A stretch of 64,000 nucleotides of DNA from DATARH01 sp035309005. GTDB lineage: Bacteria; Pseudomonadota; Alphaproteobacteria; ATCC43930; CGMCC-115725. Under the pieces are notes generated by a model, which saw only the letters and a program-made list of their open reading frames with translations, had not been told where the DNA came from and did no database searches. Positions 63,459-64,000 of this stretch are shown here, piece by piece (within the stretch, counting starts at the first letter, position 1; each line of letters opens with the position of its first letter). Made by a program: the position numbers and the translations under genes. The DNA lies in the NCBI GenBank assembly GCA_035309005.1, contig DATGFP010000034.1, positions 1 to 64,000 on the forward strand, read 5' to 3'.

Positions 63459-64000
63459 TCAGCTGGTGGTGTTGCCCGGGGTTGCATCACCCGGGGTTGC
63501 ATCGCCCGAGGTGGCTTCGACAGGAGCGGCCGGCGCGGCGGCCGGCGCCAGCGCCGGGCTGACGACCGCGCCGTCGAGCGTCAGCAGCGCGGCCTTGACG
63601 ATCTCGTCGGCGGTGTCGATGTGCAGCCGGCCCTCTTTATCGACGATCAGCGCCAGAAACGCCAGCAGGTTGCGGGCGTAGAGCTGGCTGGCGTCGACCG
63701 CGACACGCGATGGCATGTTGAGGTGGCCGACGATCTTGACGCCGCCGGCGGTCGTCGCGATTTCGCCCGGCCGGCTGCCCTCGACATTGCCGCCGGCCTC
63801 GACCGCGAGATCGACGACGACCGAGCCGGGCGCCAGCTGCGCCACCATCGCCTCGGTCAAGAGGATGGGCGCCTTGCGGCCCGGGATCAGCGCGGTGCAG
63901 ATCACGATGTCGGTAAGGCGCAAGGCTTCGCTGATCGCCTCGCGCTGGCGGCGCTGGAAATCGGCGTCCATCTCGCGGGCATAGCCGCCGGCGGTCTCGG
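63459..64000 (-). CDS. pntAa: NAD(P) transhydrogenase alpha-1 subunit, 5' truncated
   Basis: This is the NAD(H)-binding subunit; only the C-terminal ~180 residues are in the window, and the frame is still open at base 64000 (ETAGGYAREMDADFQRRQRE). An in-frame ATG at 63971 is internal. VICTALIPGRKAPILLTEAMV and VVDLAVEAGGNVEGSRPGE are diagnostic of PntA domain I. The C-terminus is a low-complexity tail with GDATPGDATPGNT, likely a small tandem expansion. It is the first gene of the pnt operon. Confidence 0.96.
   Translation of the reverse strand, partial: ETAGGYAREMDADFQRRQREAISEALRLTDIVICTALIPGRKAPILLTEAMVAQLAPGSVVVDLAVEAGGNVEGSRPGEIATTAGGVKIVGHLNMPSRVAVDASQLYARNLLAFLALIVDKEGRLHIDTADEIVKAALLTLDGAVVSPALAPAAAPAAPVEATSGDATPGDATPGNTTS

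Noticed and set aside
61771..63681. Plus-strand ORF of 636 codons opposite the pnt operon
   Set aside because: It is antisense to three conserved genes with Asp/His/Arg-rich repetitive composition; no start signal or domain.

Overview
The window is gap-free, GC-rich (roughly 70% by eye), densely coded DNA from an alphaproteobacterium. This is supported by the split transhydrogenase pntAa/pntAb/pntB, a RegB/RegA (ActS/ActR) redox pair, a full-length GlnE, the atpA-G-D-C order, argD-argF-hslO linkage and several intergenic palindromic repeats of a kind common in that class. It is most likely chromosome: nearly all genes are housekeeping. A Rhodospirillales- or Hyphomicrobiales-like host fits, but I cannot place it more exactly. 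I saw no rRNA, tRNA, CRISPR array, integrase or transposase.

Layout. 1-4.4 kb: end of the F1-ATPase operon (atpA partial, atpG, atpD, atpC), with a palindromic element in every gene junction. 4.5-5.9 kb: a berberine-bridge-type FAD oxidase. 6.5-9.6 kb: argD-argF-hslO. 9.8-12.6 kb: secA. 12.6-16.5 kb: a four-domain rhodanese protein, a small GatC/AtzG-like protein, an amidase and a DUF4384-type secreted protein. 17.1-22.8 kb: surface-glycan genes (a 1070-aa two-glycosyltransferase fusion, gmd, wecB). 22.8-28.1 kb, minus strand: an HpnM/MlaC-like periplasmic protein, an FMN hydroxy-acid oxidase and the hisS-prfA-prmC translation operon. 28.1-34.1 kb: four polytopic GT-C-like membrane proteins. 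34.2-40.5 kb, minus strand: glnE-bcp-DUF455-substrate-binding protein-PDR reductase. 40.6-46.2 kb: an AsmA-like protein, tyrS and anmK. 46.2-49.1 kb: cupredoxin and Tat-exported metallophosphoesterase, divergent from an ECF sigma/anti-sigma pair. 49.1-55.9 kb: an ABC-2 exporter, a CoA-transferase, a PfkB kinase, an M20 peptidase and cobT. 55.9-57.7 kb: a low-GC island holding a frameshifted AIPR (abortive-infection-type) gene. 57.7-64 kb: a second ABC-2 exporter, regB-regA and pntB-pntAb-pntAa (partial).

The most notable accessory elements are the split AIPR gene in its AT-richer island, the sigma/anti-sigma-phosphoesterase-cupredoxin module with two palindromes in its divergent promoter, the small subunit-like ORF ahead of the amidase, the 11-bp tandem array in front of regB, and the mixture of palindromic repeat families. 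I found no clearly new multi-gene system. The AIPR locus and the ECF module are the best candidates for a closer look.
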